Below, in pieces: positions 1 through 11,791 of a stretch of DNA of 64,000 bases; the first letter of the stretch is position 1; each line of letters starts with the position of its first letter. The notes beneath the pieces are model-generated. The model saw only the letters and a program-made list of their open reading frames with translations. It was not told the origin of the DNA and ran no database searches. This DNA comes from Rehmannia glutinosa (lineage: Eukaryota > Streptophyta > Magnoliopsida > Lamiales > Orobanchaceae). Location of the stretch: NCBI GenBank assembly GCA_016081115.2, contig CM071936.1, forward strand, positions 77,291,262 to 77,355,261. Reading direction: 5' to 3'. A program made the position numbers and the translations under genes.

Positions 1-1069
1 CAATTTAACACAAAGTTTGATCGAAAAATGCAATAATAAATAAATTCTAGAGGAATGATTCACTTAATCTTATCTTATATTTATCAACTGAATTTATCAA
101 TTATTCAGTAGTAATTTATAAATCATGTATTCCAAAAAATAATTAATTCTATCTCTCGATTAGTAATTAATTAAAAAGATCTAAATTTGGATTTTAATAT
201 CTCTATAAAAATCACAAAAATAGATTTTATAAAGATCAGTGAATTCATAAACAAGATTTCAGAGAATTCATAAATTTCTCAATTATATGAAATTCTAAGT
301 TATACTATTTTTAGGCTAGTTATACAATTCATTCTCTCGAATTATAATTGTATAAACCAAATAATCCAAATTATTGATCAAGTAATTTAGAAGTAATTAA
401 AACCAACAAAGATAAATAAATTAACTACTGAAACATGATAAATAAAAGCAACAAAATATAAGATTCGATTAAGTTACATCATCCTCTAGAAATGGAAATT
501 TAGCTCATGATGATATCCATAAAATTAAACAACAAATAATTAAACATATTCTATAATTTACAAGCAAAAATTAAAAGAGAGGGTAAAAAGAAACTTGGAA
601 GATTTATGTATCCCGTGCTACCCTTCCTGGAAGATTTAAAAACTCGAAGGAAAGAAAGCTTCGGGGTGAGAGGTGTGTTGCAAGAGGTAAACTGTAGGTG
701 TTGGATCCGTGGGCTACCCTTCCTATCAACACTCGTTTAATTAATCCGTTCGTGGTTTTGAGCAAATGAAAATGCGAGAACCACACAAATGGTAGAAAAC
801 TAAAAAGACAAAAATCAAGGAAAGAAACAGGGTGAGTCCATGGGGACACATAACTTGATTTCTGGGGCTTTTTTATGTTTAGAGTGTGATTTGTTGCAAT
901 CGAACTAAAAAAGGCTATTTATAGAAGATCGTAGGTGTTGGTGTCAAGATGGGTCTTCATATAAGTTTATCCATTATCAATTGTCTTCCACTTGCGATTT
1001 TTCTTTTGACGTGTAGATCGATGTCGTTTCGACTTTTCTTTTCGCTTCTCACTCGCTTAATTAATCCGC

Positions 1070-1370
1070 TTGTGTAGTATGGCTTGTTGGTTTGCTTATG
1101 ACTTCTTATGTAGTTAATGCAATTGTGGTGCATACATAGTGTAAAGTCGTAGTTATTGTTGCTTATGAAAGTTGCTTTTTGTTGGTAATGAAATCATTCG
1201 TTGCTTGTGTAGTATAGGCTTGTTGCTTATGTAATATGGGGTTGTTGCTTATGCTTATGTAGTTAATGTATTAAGTAGTCGCATACGTAGTATATATTCG
1301 TTGCTTTATAGTATAGACTTATTGCTTATGTTAATGAAATTGCTCATGACTTGCTTATGTAGTTAATATA
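1070..1370. repeat. Degenerate minisatellite in one LTR copy
   Basis: Variants of TTGCTTATGTAGTTAATG and GTAGTATAGGCTTGTTGC recur about ten times with irregular spacing. The array is absent from the partner LTR (2496-3866), so it arose or was inserted after the two LTRs were formed. Confidence 0.6.
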
Positions 1371-1654
1371 TCTAAAAGCACCATGACAAACGCAACAAAT
1401 TACATCTTCATAAGCAACATTATCGTAGCAAGTTTTAGCAAATGGCAAATTGTTTGCAACTTTTTTACACATAATATATATATATATATATGTGTCTATA
1501 TATATGATTTTGTTTTGAGATTTGGAAGGATTGCGTGAATCCCATGAATATTGCTTTGAGAGGATGACTAATTTACACTTGTGTTTAATTAACTAGCTTG
1601 TAATTTGTAATTTTGCCTCTTAAATCGCAGCCCTTGAAAAATTAGATATATATT

Positions 1655-1830
1655 TTGTTTTTCTTTTTCAATTTCCTTTTTTCTTTCTATTTCTTACTTT
1701 CTTTTCTTTTCTTTTTTTTTTTTTTTCTTTTTCGTTTATTTTTTTCTTTTTTTTTTTTTTTTTTTCTTTTTCTTTTTCTTTTCTTTTCTTTTTCATTTCA
1801 TTTCTTTTTTTTCTTTTCCGTTCTTTCATT
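1655..1830. repeat. Pyrimidine tract (T/C) in LTR, copy 1
   Basis: Almost pure T with interspersed C (TTTTC-type units) on the plus strand. It is shared with 3505-3690 in the other LTR. The apparent poly-Phe reading frames here are low-complexity artefacts. Confidence 0.8.
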
Positions 1831-2001
1831 GCCGTGATTCATTTTTTACCGTCTTCTGCCCGTTTCTTGATTTTTTTGTACCTTGATACCTATTACAACT
1901 CGTTGTACAATTTCAACAATAATCTGGACTTAATCTACTTAAAAACAATACAATTTCTAAATCTTAGAATACCTATTTTGTTGGTAAAATCCAACTTAAC
2001 A

Positions 2002-2495
2002 AATACCCCCAAACTTGAATTGTTGTTTGTCTTCAAGCAATCTGAAAACCATCAAAAGTTATCATGATGCATAATATTATCCCCCAAACTTAAAATGTGC
2101 ATTGACCTCAATGTGCGGTTATCAAGCAATAAAGAGTTTTAAGGCCAATAGAACTTCCCGAAAAATACATCAAACGGTGGTAAAGATCGTCATCCGGTGA
2201 AGTAGGTAGTGTAGCAAAGATAACTTAGGAGGATGAAATCGAGATCGTGGATGTAGAATATGATGTGTCCATGACGCCAATTAATCCCGATGATAAGATC
2301 TAGAGCAAAGAAGTCGCTTGGCCCGCCCGCCCGCATTCTTCTCAGCTCTTGACGTAACTCACGGCGTAAGGCCTCGCGACCCTCTCGCATATCCTCTTCA
2401 AATTGTGTTATCTTCTGGAAATGCAGAATTTGTGAATACGATCCAACACGGCCGTGTCTTAATTTTTTTCTTTTCCTTTTTTTTATTATTTTTTT
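2002..2495 (-). mobile_element. Interior remnant of the Gypsy-type element with polypurine tract
   Basis: 2002-2016 read on the minus strand is AAGTTTGGGGGTATT, a polypurine tract touching the 3' LTR. The rest (about 480 bp) has no conserved gag or pol motif. A short minus-strand frame at 2190-2390 is Arg/Glu-rich and could be a scrap of a structural protein, but this is not provable. Almost the whole interior, including the primer-binding site, has been deleted. Confidence 0.5.
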
Positions 2496-3566
2496 CGATT
2501 AGTAATTAATTAAAAAGATCTAAATTTGGATTTTAATATCTCTATAAAAATCACAAAAATAGATTTTATAAAGATCAGTGAATTCATAAACAAGATTTCA
2601 GAGAATTAATAAATTTCTCAATTATATGAAATTCTAAGTTATACTATTTTTAGGCCAGTTATACAATTCATTCTCTCGAATTATAATTATATAAACCAAA
2701 TAATCCAAATTATTGATCAAGTAATTTAGAAGTAATTAAAACCAACAGTATAAATAAATTAACTATTGAAACATGATAAATAAAAGAATCAAAATATAAG
2801 ATTTGATTAAGTTACATCATCCTCTAGAAATGGAAATTTAGCTCATGATGATATCCATAAAATTAAACAACAAATAATTAAACATGTTCTACAATTTACA
2901 TGCAAAAATTAAAAGAGAGGGTAAAAAAAACTTGTATGTATCCCGTTGGAAGATTTCTCAAGCTTCCAGAGGTAAACTCCTGATCCGTGCTACACTTCCT
3001 ATCAACTGTTGCTTGAGCAAATATGCAGAACCACACAAATGGTAGAAAACTAAAAACTAAAAACTGAAGGAAAGAAACTGATAACTTGATTTCTGGGGTG
3101 AGAGGTGTGTTGCAATCGTCTGAACTGAAGGCTATTTATAGCAGAAGATTCGTAGGTGTTGGTGTCAAGCAGATGGGTCTTCATATTGTCCATTATCAAT
3201 TGTCTTCCACTGATTTTCCTTTTGACGTGTAGATCGGTGTCGTTTTCTTCTTTCGGCTTCTCACTCGTTTAATTAATCCGTTCGTGGTTTTCGGTCGTGT
3301 AAAGTCGAATTATTGCTGAAAATTGTTTTGTTGGTAAGGCGGCAGTATCGAATGTATGGCGATCGAAAGCAGATGAAATCACAAAGATGACGAATGAACC
3401 GGTACAAACGAATTGTATCGCGGTAGGAATACATGATATATATATATATATATAAATAAGTATACATGCGGTACACACTTGTGTACCGCGGTATTTATTT
3501 ATTTATTTATTTTCTTTTTCAATTTCCGTTTTTTCTTTCTATTTCTTATTTTCTTTTCTTTTTTTC

Positions 3567-3599
<33 letters not shown>

Positions 3600-3866
3600 A
3601 CGTTTCTTTTCTTTTTTTCTTTTCTTTTCTTTTTTTGCTTTTCTTTTCTTTTCTTTTTCATTTCATTTCTTTTTTTTTCTTTCCGTTCCTTCACCGCCGT
3701 GATTCATTTTTCACCGTCTTCTGCCCGTTTCTTGATTTTTTTGTACCTTGATACATATTACAACTCGATGTACAATTTCAACAATAATCTGGACTTAATC
3801 TACTTAAAAACAATACAATTTCTAAGTCTTAGAATACCTATTTTGTTGGTAAAATCCAACTTAACA
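2496..3866 (-). mobile_element. 5' LTR of the Gypsy-type element (truncated)
   Basis: Direct repeat of 157-2001 without the minisatellite block. Its right end (CCAACTTAACA on plus, ending 3866) matches the end of the other LTR at 2001. Right after it the flanking degenerate coding sequence begins with AAAAG, the expected position of a 5-bp target duplication whose partner lies outside the window. The inner end is truncated: homology starts abruptly at 2496. Confidence 0.55.
3505..3690. repeat. Pyrimidine tract (T/C) in LTR, copy 2
   Basis: Counterpart of 1655-1830, with the same TTTTC-type composition but different unit counts, as expected for slippage. Confidence 0.8.
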
Positions 3867-4262
3867 AAAAGAAGGACAAGAAGAAGTTGATGACGATGAT
3901 ATTATCATATACTCTCCAGTATACCCAGACATTCAACGCCGTCTTAGAGAATGGAGAGCATGGAAGCTAGATCACTCAAGGGAGCAGTTCGCTCACCCTG
4001 AGTATATTGAGGAAGAGGAAGAATTGCTGCGATTTCTTGGAGTCACTACTGTGCTTCAGGCCCTAAATGAAGATAACTGCATGGATATTCTCCACATCTT
4101 CAAGGAGAAGGAAAAAGCCAAAAAGTCGAGGAAGCACAAACTCTTGAGAAAGCAAAGATGTGCACGTTCACTGGAACTCACGAGCATACTCATGAAAATC
4201 TAGTTGAGTACACAGACAGTGACGAGGATATGGATCCCATTGCTACAGCAGAGAAGTCTTGA
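3867..4262 (+). pseudogene. 5' piece of a degenerate env-like retrotransposon ORF
   Basis: Reading from 3870 gives an acidic then amphipathic polypeptide (EGQEEVDDDD, then YSPVYPDIQRRLREW, HPEYIEEEEELLRFLG, NEDNCMDILHIF) without a stop for about 100 codons. A shift in the A-run near 4125 moves to a frame that continues EEAQTLEKAKMCTFTG and stops at 4261. No database family is recognised. It lies upstream of the CACTA insertion and in the same orientation as 14614-17427, and I read both as parts of one long ORF that precedes the polypurine tract and 3' LTR at 17729-19418. Composition is distinctly more GC-rich than the flanking transposons. Confidence 0.45.
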
Positions 4263-4301
4263 GAAAGCAAAAATTTCGTACGTACGCCATTAAATTTCGT
4301 A

Positions 4302-5070
4302 CACTACAAGAAATCACACATTTTATGACGAAATTTTTCTCGACGCATAACTATTTGTCATCATTTGTTAATTAAAAGTGACAACTTTTATTTTTGTCAT
4401 TGTAAAGTAAAATATTACGACGCCATTAAATTTCGTCATTATTGGTATTAGATGTCGTCACTAAATTGCCTATTTCATGACGATTAACTGAAACTCGTCA
4501 CTGTATTTCATAGAAGGTGGAATTTGACACCAAAATTTTGGCGGAAAATATTTCGATGACGAATTGGTGATAATTGGTGATGAAATTTAGTGTCACGAAT
4601 TATTTGTTTTAATGACAACATCATAATTTGTCATTTTTCACTCCAACAAAATAGTGACACTCTTATTTCGTCAACAAAGACATAGAATATGACGATTTTT
4701 TTGGCACGCATAAAGATTTGTCATTATTTGATAATTAATAATGACGAAAGTCTTTTGTGTCATTTCAAAATACTCTTTTATGACACCATTAAATTTTGAC
4801 ACTATCAATATTATATTTCGTCACTAATTTGCATATTTAATGACGATTAATTGAATTGTATCATAGTTATTTGTATCGGAATTCACAACAAAAATTTGGA
4901 GGAAAATGGTTTAATGACAAAATGATAATAATTGGTGATGGTATTTGACGTCACAAAATATTTTATTTCATGACCACAACATATTTTGTCATTGATTAGG
5001 CCAAAACATTAGTGACAAATTTATTTCGTCAACAAAATTCATAATAATGACGATAAATATGAATTCGTGG
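4302..5070. repeat. Left subterminal repeat region of the CACTA element
   Basis: Many copies of ATGACGA, TTCGTCA, TTTGTCAT and GTGACAA occur every 20-50 bp in both orientations. In En/Spm-type elements such repeats bind the small transposase subunit. The 20 bp just outside the left end (4281-4300, GCCATTAAATTTCGT) also match an internal repeat at 4425-4440, hinting at a rearranged left boundary. Confidence 0.75.
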
Positions 5071-5310
5071 ATAATTGAAAAACTCCTTAAAAATTCTAAA
5101 AATTATAAAAAAGCCCTTGAGGTTTGAGTTTATTTTACATGTTACCCTTCATAAGCAAATAATATTTCAAAATCCCCTAACATTTAAAAATTTATTACAA
5201 TTACCCCCTTAAATTTAAGACAGAATCAAATCGAAGGGCTTTTTAGAAAGTTTTGAAACATCATTGGGTTATTTGTAATTAGTCCAAACATTAGGTTTTT
5301 ATATGTAACT
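5068..5310. repeat. Dispersed repeat family A, copy 1
   Basis: Shares CCCTTGAGGTTTGA, CTTCATAAGCAAA and ACCCCCTTAAATTTAAG with 6312-6540. The family resembles plant MITE-like repeats that start GGGATAATTACAAAAA. No coding potential. Confidence 0.45.
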
Positions 5311-5340
5311 ATCCATATTTTTTATTTTTGGGAAGGTATT

Positions 5341-5490
5341 ATGTGAGACCGTCTCATGGGCTTAAGTTCGTGAGACGGATCTTACAATACCCAAAAAACA
5401 TAGGTCACTTTCATGGGTTAGGGTTTGGGTTCAAATCTTATACATATAGAATCCGTCTCATTAAAAATGCCCATGAGACCGTCTCATACA
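5341..5490. mobile_element. MITE with about 21-bp terminal inverted repeats
   Basis: The left end ATGTGAGACCGTCTCATGGG and the right end CCCATGAGACCGTCTCATAC are near-perfect inverted repeats around about 110 bp. The same GTGAGACGGTCTCAC-type core recurs at 47850-47885, 58317-58364 and 61817-61857, so this family is present at several places in the window. Confidence 0.65.
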
Positions 5491-5949
5491 AATTTTTGCC
5501 TTTATTTTTTAGCAAGAAAAGTGACTTTTAAAACACATTAAAAAACAACTACAAACATACAAATGTTTTACAAATGGACTTTTCCATTTATTACGGATTT
5601 CTGATTTTACAATTTTTGGCATAAACAATGTCAATTTTCATGTTTCATCTTTATACGTAAACGTTTAAAATTAAAGGTAAGTAATTATTCATTAGTTCCA
5701 TTGACTTTAAAATTAAGGGTAAGTAACTGCTCATTACTTCCAATTTTTTACGGCATTTTGAATTACTGAAACTGGTTTATCAAAAAAACAATGCTCATTG
5801 GCTCCACTGACGTCGATCACAATAACCTGTTTAATACACCATACATATTGACAAAAATTTAAGGGAATGTCCACATCAATTCTTATGCAATACCAATTAC
5901 TACTGTTTAGTAATACTCAATTATATAGTTAAAATATTGCCTAAAGTTG
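5491..5949. other. Non-coding AT-rich stretch inside the CACTA element
   Basis: I see no ORF, RNA gene or terminal repeat. A short internal direct repeat is visible (AAATTAAAGGTAAGTAA at 5668 and AAATTAAGGGTAAGTAA at 5710). Confidence 0.5.
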
Positions 5950-8660
5950 ACAGAGAGATTCATCTACCGAAATTCATTCATGTAATAGGCTTCAAGTATA
6001 TACAAAAATGGAGACAACAAGGAGATGTAAAATATAACTCATCTCCGATACATCAGAATTCCAGCTGACAATGCAGTCCTCCAAGTATTTCACCGTACAA
6101 AACTACAAAAATCCAAGGTCAATAAAACCACTTCACTTCGTATTCATCTCTACCAATACTATAGCCAAAGTTCACCAACTGCCACTTATACCTCAACCTG
6201 CATTTCAGTAAATGGAAAATGAAGTTCGAAACATAGGACTGAAAAAACCATCTATGAGAAAAATAACAAAAACAAAAGCCAAACACAGCCCAAGTTTTCT
6301 TGGCATAAAATGGGATAATTAAAAAAAACACCCGAGGTTCGGTCTAATTACAAAAAAAAATCCGGAGATAGAATTGCAAAAAAGACCCCTTGAGGTTTGA
6401 TTTCATCTTACATTTTCCCACTTCATAAGCAAAAAATGTTTCGAGACAATAAAAATATTATAGTTACCCCCTTAAATTTAAGAACATAATCAAACCTGAG
6501 GGAATATTTTTTAATTTTGAAACATCTCTAGATTATCAAGGCTCAAACTTTGACCGTTGGATAAAAGAAAATCTAAAAAAATAGCAAAATATAACTCCAC
6601 AAAATCATAACTATAATATTGCCAGATAAACTCTCTGCGGCTACTTCTGATACTCTCAGTTTACAGTTTTCATAAACGTATTCGACAAGTTTGTGCAAGC
6701 ATTGCATACTTAATGTAAAAAATTATTCGAATTACATTAGAGCTCCAAATATAAGTTGCACTAGGTTCAAAAAAATCAACAATTACTCTAAAGACTCCTA
6801 AAAATGCAGGTCAGAAAAAAAGTGCAGATCAATGTTTCCATATAAAAGAAAGATTATCTTATGCCTAAGAAAACACGAGTCTGACTGAGATACAATTTTC
6901 ACTCCAAGCAATACAAATTACGAAAATTGATTGAAGACACTATCATTAACTTCCATCTTGGATGAAGTCTTCCTACACTTACACACTATTCAACTTCCAA
7001 GTTATTACACTAATGTCCTTTAAGTTTAGATCGGAGCCAAACCTTGTCTGATTTCAATTGCATCTATGTCCCTCATGAAGCACATAATCAGTTTCTACAA
7101 TTGGAGACCTATCTATTTACCACAACCAATGGCAATATCTTTAATACTGCAGAAGTGATGGATTTTTATTTTTAATTTTATTTTTTACAGAAAACAATCT
7201 GTTCAAATCATCCTATGCAGATTCAAAACAGAACTTGTCAAGTACATATTATTTATACCTTAGCTCTTGAATTCAGACATAGTTTGACTATATTTCCAAC
7301 TTTTATCATATATCAAAAGTAAAATGGCAAGCAAAATCCTGTCTACCTCAGTTGGCAAATTATATACAGCTTTGGATCTACTATTAATAGTTTAATTGAT
7401 TCCTTTGATTCTTTTGACACATGTAGATGTGAATAGATTTCCACCTTCATCAGCATAGAAACTTCTTCACTAGATTAGCCATTAACAACTCCAGCAATAC
7501 GATTCATTTTCTAAGGATGCTTGCAACAAGTTGTTTCTTATCGACAAGTGAAACTCAATCCTGATTGCTGTACTTCAAAGTTTTATTATTTAATGCTAAG
7601 AACTGAATCCTAGAACTGCACATGTTTATTTTGGTCAGTGAACAGGTCCAAATAAAAAAACAACAAATAGAAAAACATAGCCCACGGATCTATTTATAAA
7701 TATTAGCACCTTACAAGGATTCAAGGTTACTTATGGAAGGTCATTGTGTGCAGGGTAACTCCCAAGAACCCTCATGAATGTTGCAAACTCCTGCCAAGAT
7801 TGCAAAATTGTTTTGTTCCCCGTAAAATAATTGCTTCAAGTATTCCACACATATGAAAGGGAGGTATGTAGGCAAAATGAAAATGATCCCACTGGTTCTT
7901 GCGTTGTCAACTGCAAATTGAGTTCCCCCTGTTTTTTCACATAAATCAGTACCACGAAGAATTCTCCAGCATTAAACCCACTATTCAATTAAGCAATGTA
8001 CCAAGAAATTAAATCCACTGAGAATTTAACATAATTTACAGAAGATCATAAAAATTATATATGGACATTTAGCAACACCAAACATCAGTTATTCAAGTTA
8101 GCCAAATATAAGCATATAAATTGTGAAATAGGGCTAAGTATTATCACAAACACTTGGTATTCACACGAATGGCAACAGGTATACACAAAATCATAACATG
8201 TCTCACCACTGAAATTGGCCTGAACAGAGCAACCGCGAAGCGATTTGAGGTGGCAGTCGGCAAATAGGATTGAGGGGGGCGATTTTCTTGTGCGACTGGA
8301 ATTGAACGAGAAGGATTTCGTCTTCTGGTTGTATGTCAAGAATATTTTTACTAAAGTTTCAACAGCAAATCTCGCGGATGTGAAGTAACGATGTAATGAG
8401 ATGAGTTGGTCTTCTTCACGAACTCCGCCGGCGATATGGGCTTCGCATCAACAGACCCCGAAAGCGATACCCACAAAATCTGCGAGCTCGAGAGATAAAT
8501 CTGCCCTGCGATTTTTGTAGGCTTCGTTGCAGAGATCTATGGGTTGGAGAGAGTACGGAAGAAGACGACGGGTAGCGGCGGAGGAAGTGGTGGCGGAGGC
8601 GAGATCTCAGCAGGAGAGAGAAAACGCCTTTGTTTCCTGTTCGGTCGTGGGCTTTTCTCC
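5950..8660 (-). pseudogene. Gene-like block (minus) carried in the CACTA element, unidentified
   Basis: The right end (8390-8660) is much more GC-rich than its surroundings and, on the minus strand, reads like a plant 5' leader (CT-rich, CTCTCTCC, GCCGCC tracts). It leads to a short frame at 8339-8085 (residues RTRKSPPSILFADC) with a plausible donor near 8210 (CAGTG then GTGAGAC). On the minus strand 7945-7720 one frame stays open for about 70 codons, with an overlapping frame ending WQEFATFMRVLGSYP and a stop near 7735. The left end (5950-6110) looks like a 3' untranslated tail. I cannot name the gene; it may be a captured host transcript unit or part of an older LINE. A family A repeat (6312-6540) lies within it. 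CACTA elements are known to carry host gene fragments. Confidence 0.3.
6312..6540. repeat. Dispersed repeat family A, copy 2
   Basis: Starts GGGATAATTAAAAA and contains CCCCTTGAGGTTTGATTT, CTTCATAAGCAAAAA and ACCCCCTTAAATTTAAG, as in 5068-5310. Confidence 0.45.
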
Positions 8661-9085
8661 CTAGATTTTAACGTGTAGTCTAATATCCATTTTTTTGGTT
8701 GAAAATACTAATATCTTTTTAGAGAAGCTGATGTTGATTCAAATCCAGAAACGTGTAGTCTGATATGTTAATTGAAGGAGATAGAAACGCTTCTCAAAAA
8801 AAAAAAAAAAAGAAAAAAGGAGATAGAAACGTGTAGTCAGATACTAATATCTTTTTTGAGGTTAGAAGCTTCAATTAACATTTTCTTTTTGAAGAAAAAG
8901 AGAACAAGCAATATAACCCAAGAAAATGATATTGATTTTTTTTTTAGGTTTAAATTAAGGGTGGCAATTTCGGAATGGACATAATTCTAAGTAAATTAAT
9001 TAGTTGTAAGAAAAACAAACAAACAAGAGCTAACCTAACATTTGTAGGATTATTTGAAAATAAATTATTTAATATTTATGATCAT
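8661..9085. other. AT-rich spacer with small local repeats
   Basis: The phrase AACGTGTAGTC recurs at about 8670, 8750 and 8829, with GGAGATAGAAACG at 8778 and 8819 around an A-run. The lysine-rich 70-codon frame over the A-run is not credible. No gene seen. Confidence 0.4.
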
Positions 9086-9226
9086 CCCAAAATATAAAGT
9101 TATTTTCCAAAAAAAAAGTATTTATATAATATAATTAAAAACATAAGTAGTTCTATTAAAATCGGTAAAATCAGCAGTTGAACTGATCCCATCAATTGAA
9201 CCGCTTATCAATGGCTTGACCGGATT

Positions 9227-9978
9227 CAGTGACGAAGCCAGAAATTTCGGGTAGGGATGCCCAACTAATATTGAAATAAAAAGAGTGCATCGGATTTTTG
9301 GCCACTTTTCCATAATAAAAATAGTTTTAACCATTTTTTTAGTCATTATTTAGTTCAAATTCCCACTTTATCTTTTTTTCATTTCTAGGGACCGGTCCAT
9401 AAATCGGTACCGAAAAATGTACCTCATCAATTTTTTGAAATATAATCAAGACTCGCCGATAACACAAGAAAGGGTGATGACTGTGTCAAATTGACTAAAG
9501 AAACATGTTTTTGAAAAATATGATTATTATTTTATTTTTATAGAGCATAAGTGGACAATTTGTTCATTACCACATATACAAATGAAAAATAATACCCCAA
9601 ATTTAAAATAAGTAGAAGTTTTGATTAAGTCATTGTATTAACTCAATCACACCTTAATATTCATAAATAAATATCAAAATACAATTACATCAATATACCA
9701 AAAAGGACAAAAAGAGACACAAGAGAATAATGCAAAAATTCAAGTTAAAGTTTATGGTGGAGCTTAAAAAAATGTACAAAATTTTAAGAAAATGAAAAAA
9801 ATGACCAAGACTCATATTTTTCGAGATTCACAAATCAAAATAGGAAAGAGGAATGCAATATAATTGAAGATTTTTCCCATTTTTCTATTTTTTATTTATT
9901 TTAAGATTAAAAAGTGAAATAACCAAAATACCCCTACTTTTTTCAAAATTTGAGGAGGGCCCGATGCCTTAGTCCCTG
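9227..9978. mobile_element. Non-autonomous hAT element (Tip100-like ends)
   Basis: The left end CAGTGACGAAGCCAGAAAT and the right end (inverse) CAGGGACTAAGGCATCGGG are inverted partners. Flanking octamers ACCGGATT and GCCAGATT match at 6 of 8, consistent with an aged hAT 8-bp target duplication. No transposase frame inside. A second member of the family is at 20882-21411. Confidence 0.6.
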
Positions 9979-10346
9979 GCCAGATTGATGGCCTGTACAT
10001 TATTTAAAAAACTGCTAACAATAATATTAAACAAAACGAGTTTGGGTTAACATATTATGACCCGCGAACATACGAACCTGGACGCGCGAACGTAACCAAC
10101 CCAAATTGATACCCCTAGTTAAAATCTATATTATATATTTATGATGGTATTATTTGTTAACTACAATATCGTTATAATGAAATTTATAAGTTGTAGTACA
10201 AAATATGTAACTTTTTACTCGTAAAATAATATGATTTAAAAAGAAAAGGAAATATCATGAGATTACGTAATTTTTAGACTTAACACGAGTCATCTGAATT
10301 ATTGTATATATATTAATGGTCAATTAAAAGTAATAAATAAATATAA

Positions 10347-10652
10347 GGGACAATTACAAAAACTACCCTAAGGTTTGGGTTAATTACAAAAAGTTTTAAC
10401 ATGTTTCAAAATTACCAAACAATCACGAGGTTTTATTCTGTGTTAAAGGTAAGTGAATAATTGAATTATTTTTGCAAATATAAGGGAGGGGTGGAGAGAG
10501 GATATTTGAAATATTTATGCTTAAGAAAGGGTTGATTGTACTACAGAATCAAACCTCATGGGTTCTTTTGTATTTTTTCACAAACATGTGAGTTTTTTTT
10601 TTTTTTTTTTGCAAATAATCTGAACCTCAGGGGTAGTTTTTGTGATTATCCC
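10347..10652. mobile_element. MITE with about 28-bp inverted ends
   Basis: Begins GGGACAATTACAAAAACTAC and ends with its inverse (GTAGTTTTTGTGATTATCCC). About 306 bp, non-coding. Its ends resemble the start of dispersed family A. Confidence 0.6.
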
Positions 10653-10790
10653 AAAATATAAAGTTATTTTCCAAAAAAATAAGTATTTATATAATATAAT
10701 TAAAAATATGTTTGGGTTAACATATGTTTCATGGTTATTTGTTAAATACAATATCATTAAAAAAAATAAATATAATAAGATTTATAACAT

Positions 10791-11579
10791 GTTTTTAGAG
10801 CTTTTTAAAGATATTATAAGCTCCTAAATCTTATAAGATGTTTTTAGAGCTTATATGATGTTAGATTTTATTTTAAGAATAAGTTGTTGAATTATTTGGA
10901 TAAGATAAGACGATGGAGCTTTTAAGATGTTAGTAATGACAATTTTGTAATTAAAATAATAAAAAATAAAGAAGATTGTTGAAATAAAATCATATTTTGA
11001 AATAAAGTTGGGACTCCCAACAATTAAAATTAAAATAAACAAATTTATTCAATTATCCATCCGCGGCCAGATAGTGATTATACTACAGGATCCTATCAAA
11101 TTATCTTTAATTTTCTCTACAAATTCGAGAAACACATCAAGTAATCTAAGAACCAATAGAAACTGGGGTTCTACATACAATTAAAAATATTATCTTTCAA
11201 AAATTTATTTGGTTTATATGCACCTTTTAGTTTCTGATATTTTTGCCACTATGAGATTCAAATCGCAACTATTAATTAGTTTCTAATTAGTATTTTGCAT
11301 CTCCTATAATTATTACAAATAAATTTGTGACATTAAAAGTTTTAAGTTTTGAACAAATCCTGTGTAACACACAGGTATTGTTATAGTAACCGACTATATG
11401 AGAACAATGTATATATATGAAAACATATATAAAAGTAACTTCTATAAAATATAAACTATATATATTACCAAAAGACTAAATCCCTCAGAAATATTTCTCA
11501 ACTTTCATTTCTTTGTTTCCAAAATTATTAATTGGTAAATTGTTCTATAAATTTTAACAACAATAAGTAAGTCTCTTTG
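10791..11579. other. AT-rich interior of the CACTA element
   Basis: No supported gene. Short frames at 10642-10827 and 10851-11042 are Ile/Lys/Asn-rich chance ORFs. Confidence 0.5.
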
Positions 11580-11791
11580 GGCCGGCCATTTTATGGGGAT
11601 TACAATTGGTGAATCCGGCCCACTTAATGTTGATTCCTGGCCTTTGGATTATATCCAACGAATCGTAACCGTTAAAACACGTCTGTTGGCAAAATATAAA
11701 GTCGTCGACTTATCTAATCTTGCAAAGTGCAAACGCTTCTATTACGCACAATAGGGTTTGAATTTGAATTTTTGGGGTTTTCATCTTTGAG
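11580..11791 (+). promoter_or_regulatory. Putative promoter and 5' leader of the CACTA transposase gene
   Basis: A GC-richer island contains GGGCCGGCC and GGCCCACTTAATG (site II/GGCCCA-like elements), then AAAATATAAAG near 11692 as a possible TATA box. A T/G-rich leader follows and ends TTTGAG at about 11791 before GTAATATAC, a candidate donor. The next coding exon starts at 12851 after TTTTTTATAG. The stretch 11792-12850 would then be a leader intron; it has no other visible feature. Inferred from order and spacing only. Confidence 0.35.

Larger units (their letters stand above)
1..2001 (-). mobile_element. 3' LTR of a Gypsy-type LTR retrotransposon (left end outside the window)
   Basis: 157-1050 and 1640-2001 reappear at 2496-3300 and 3500-3866 in the same order and orientation, so the two blocks form an LTR pair. 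Read on the minus strand the LTR starts TGTTAAGTTGG at 2001, directly after a G-rich polypurine tract (2002-2016), which makes this the 3' LTR. It is about 600 bp longer than the other copy because 1050-1640 holds extra sequence, including a minisatellite. The left end is not visible. The Gypsy assignment rests on the tract and LTR style only; no coding domain survives. Confidence 0.55.
9086..10790. repeat. Internal direct duplication in the CACTA element
   Basis: About 62 bp at 9086-9148 (CCAAAATATAAAGTTATTTT onward) is repeated at 10650-10711. Downstream phrases also recur in the same order (TTTGGGTTAACATAT at about 10044 and 10709; TTATTTGTTAA at about 10150 and 10735). The first copy was later split by the hAT-type element 9227-9978; a MITE (10347-10652) ends exactly at the second copy. 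Confidence 0.6.

Noticed and set aside
1655..1837. Phe-rich 60-codon frame
   Set aside because: Translation of a T/C tract shared by both LTRs; no protein.
3466..3751. Overlapping Phe/Ser-rich frames
   Set aside because: Same low-complexity pyrimidine tract in the second LTR.
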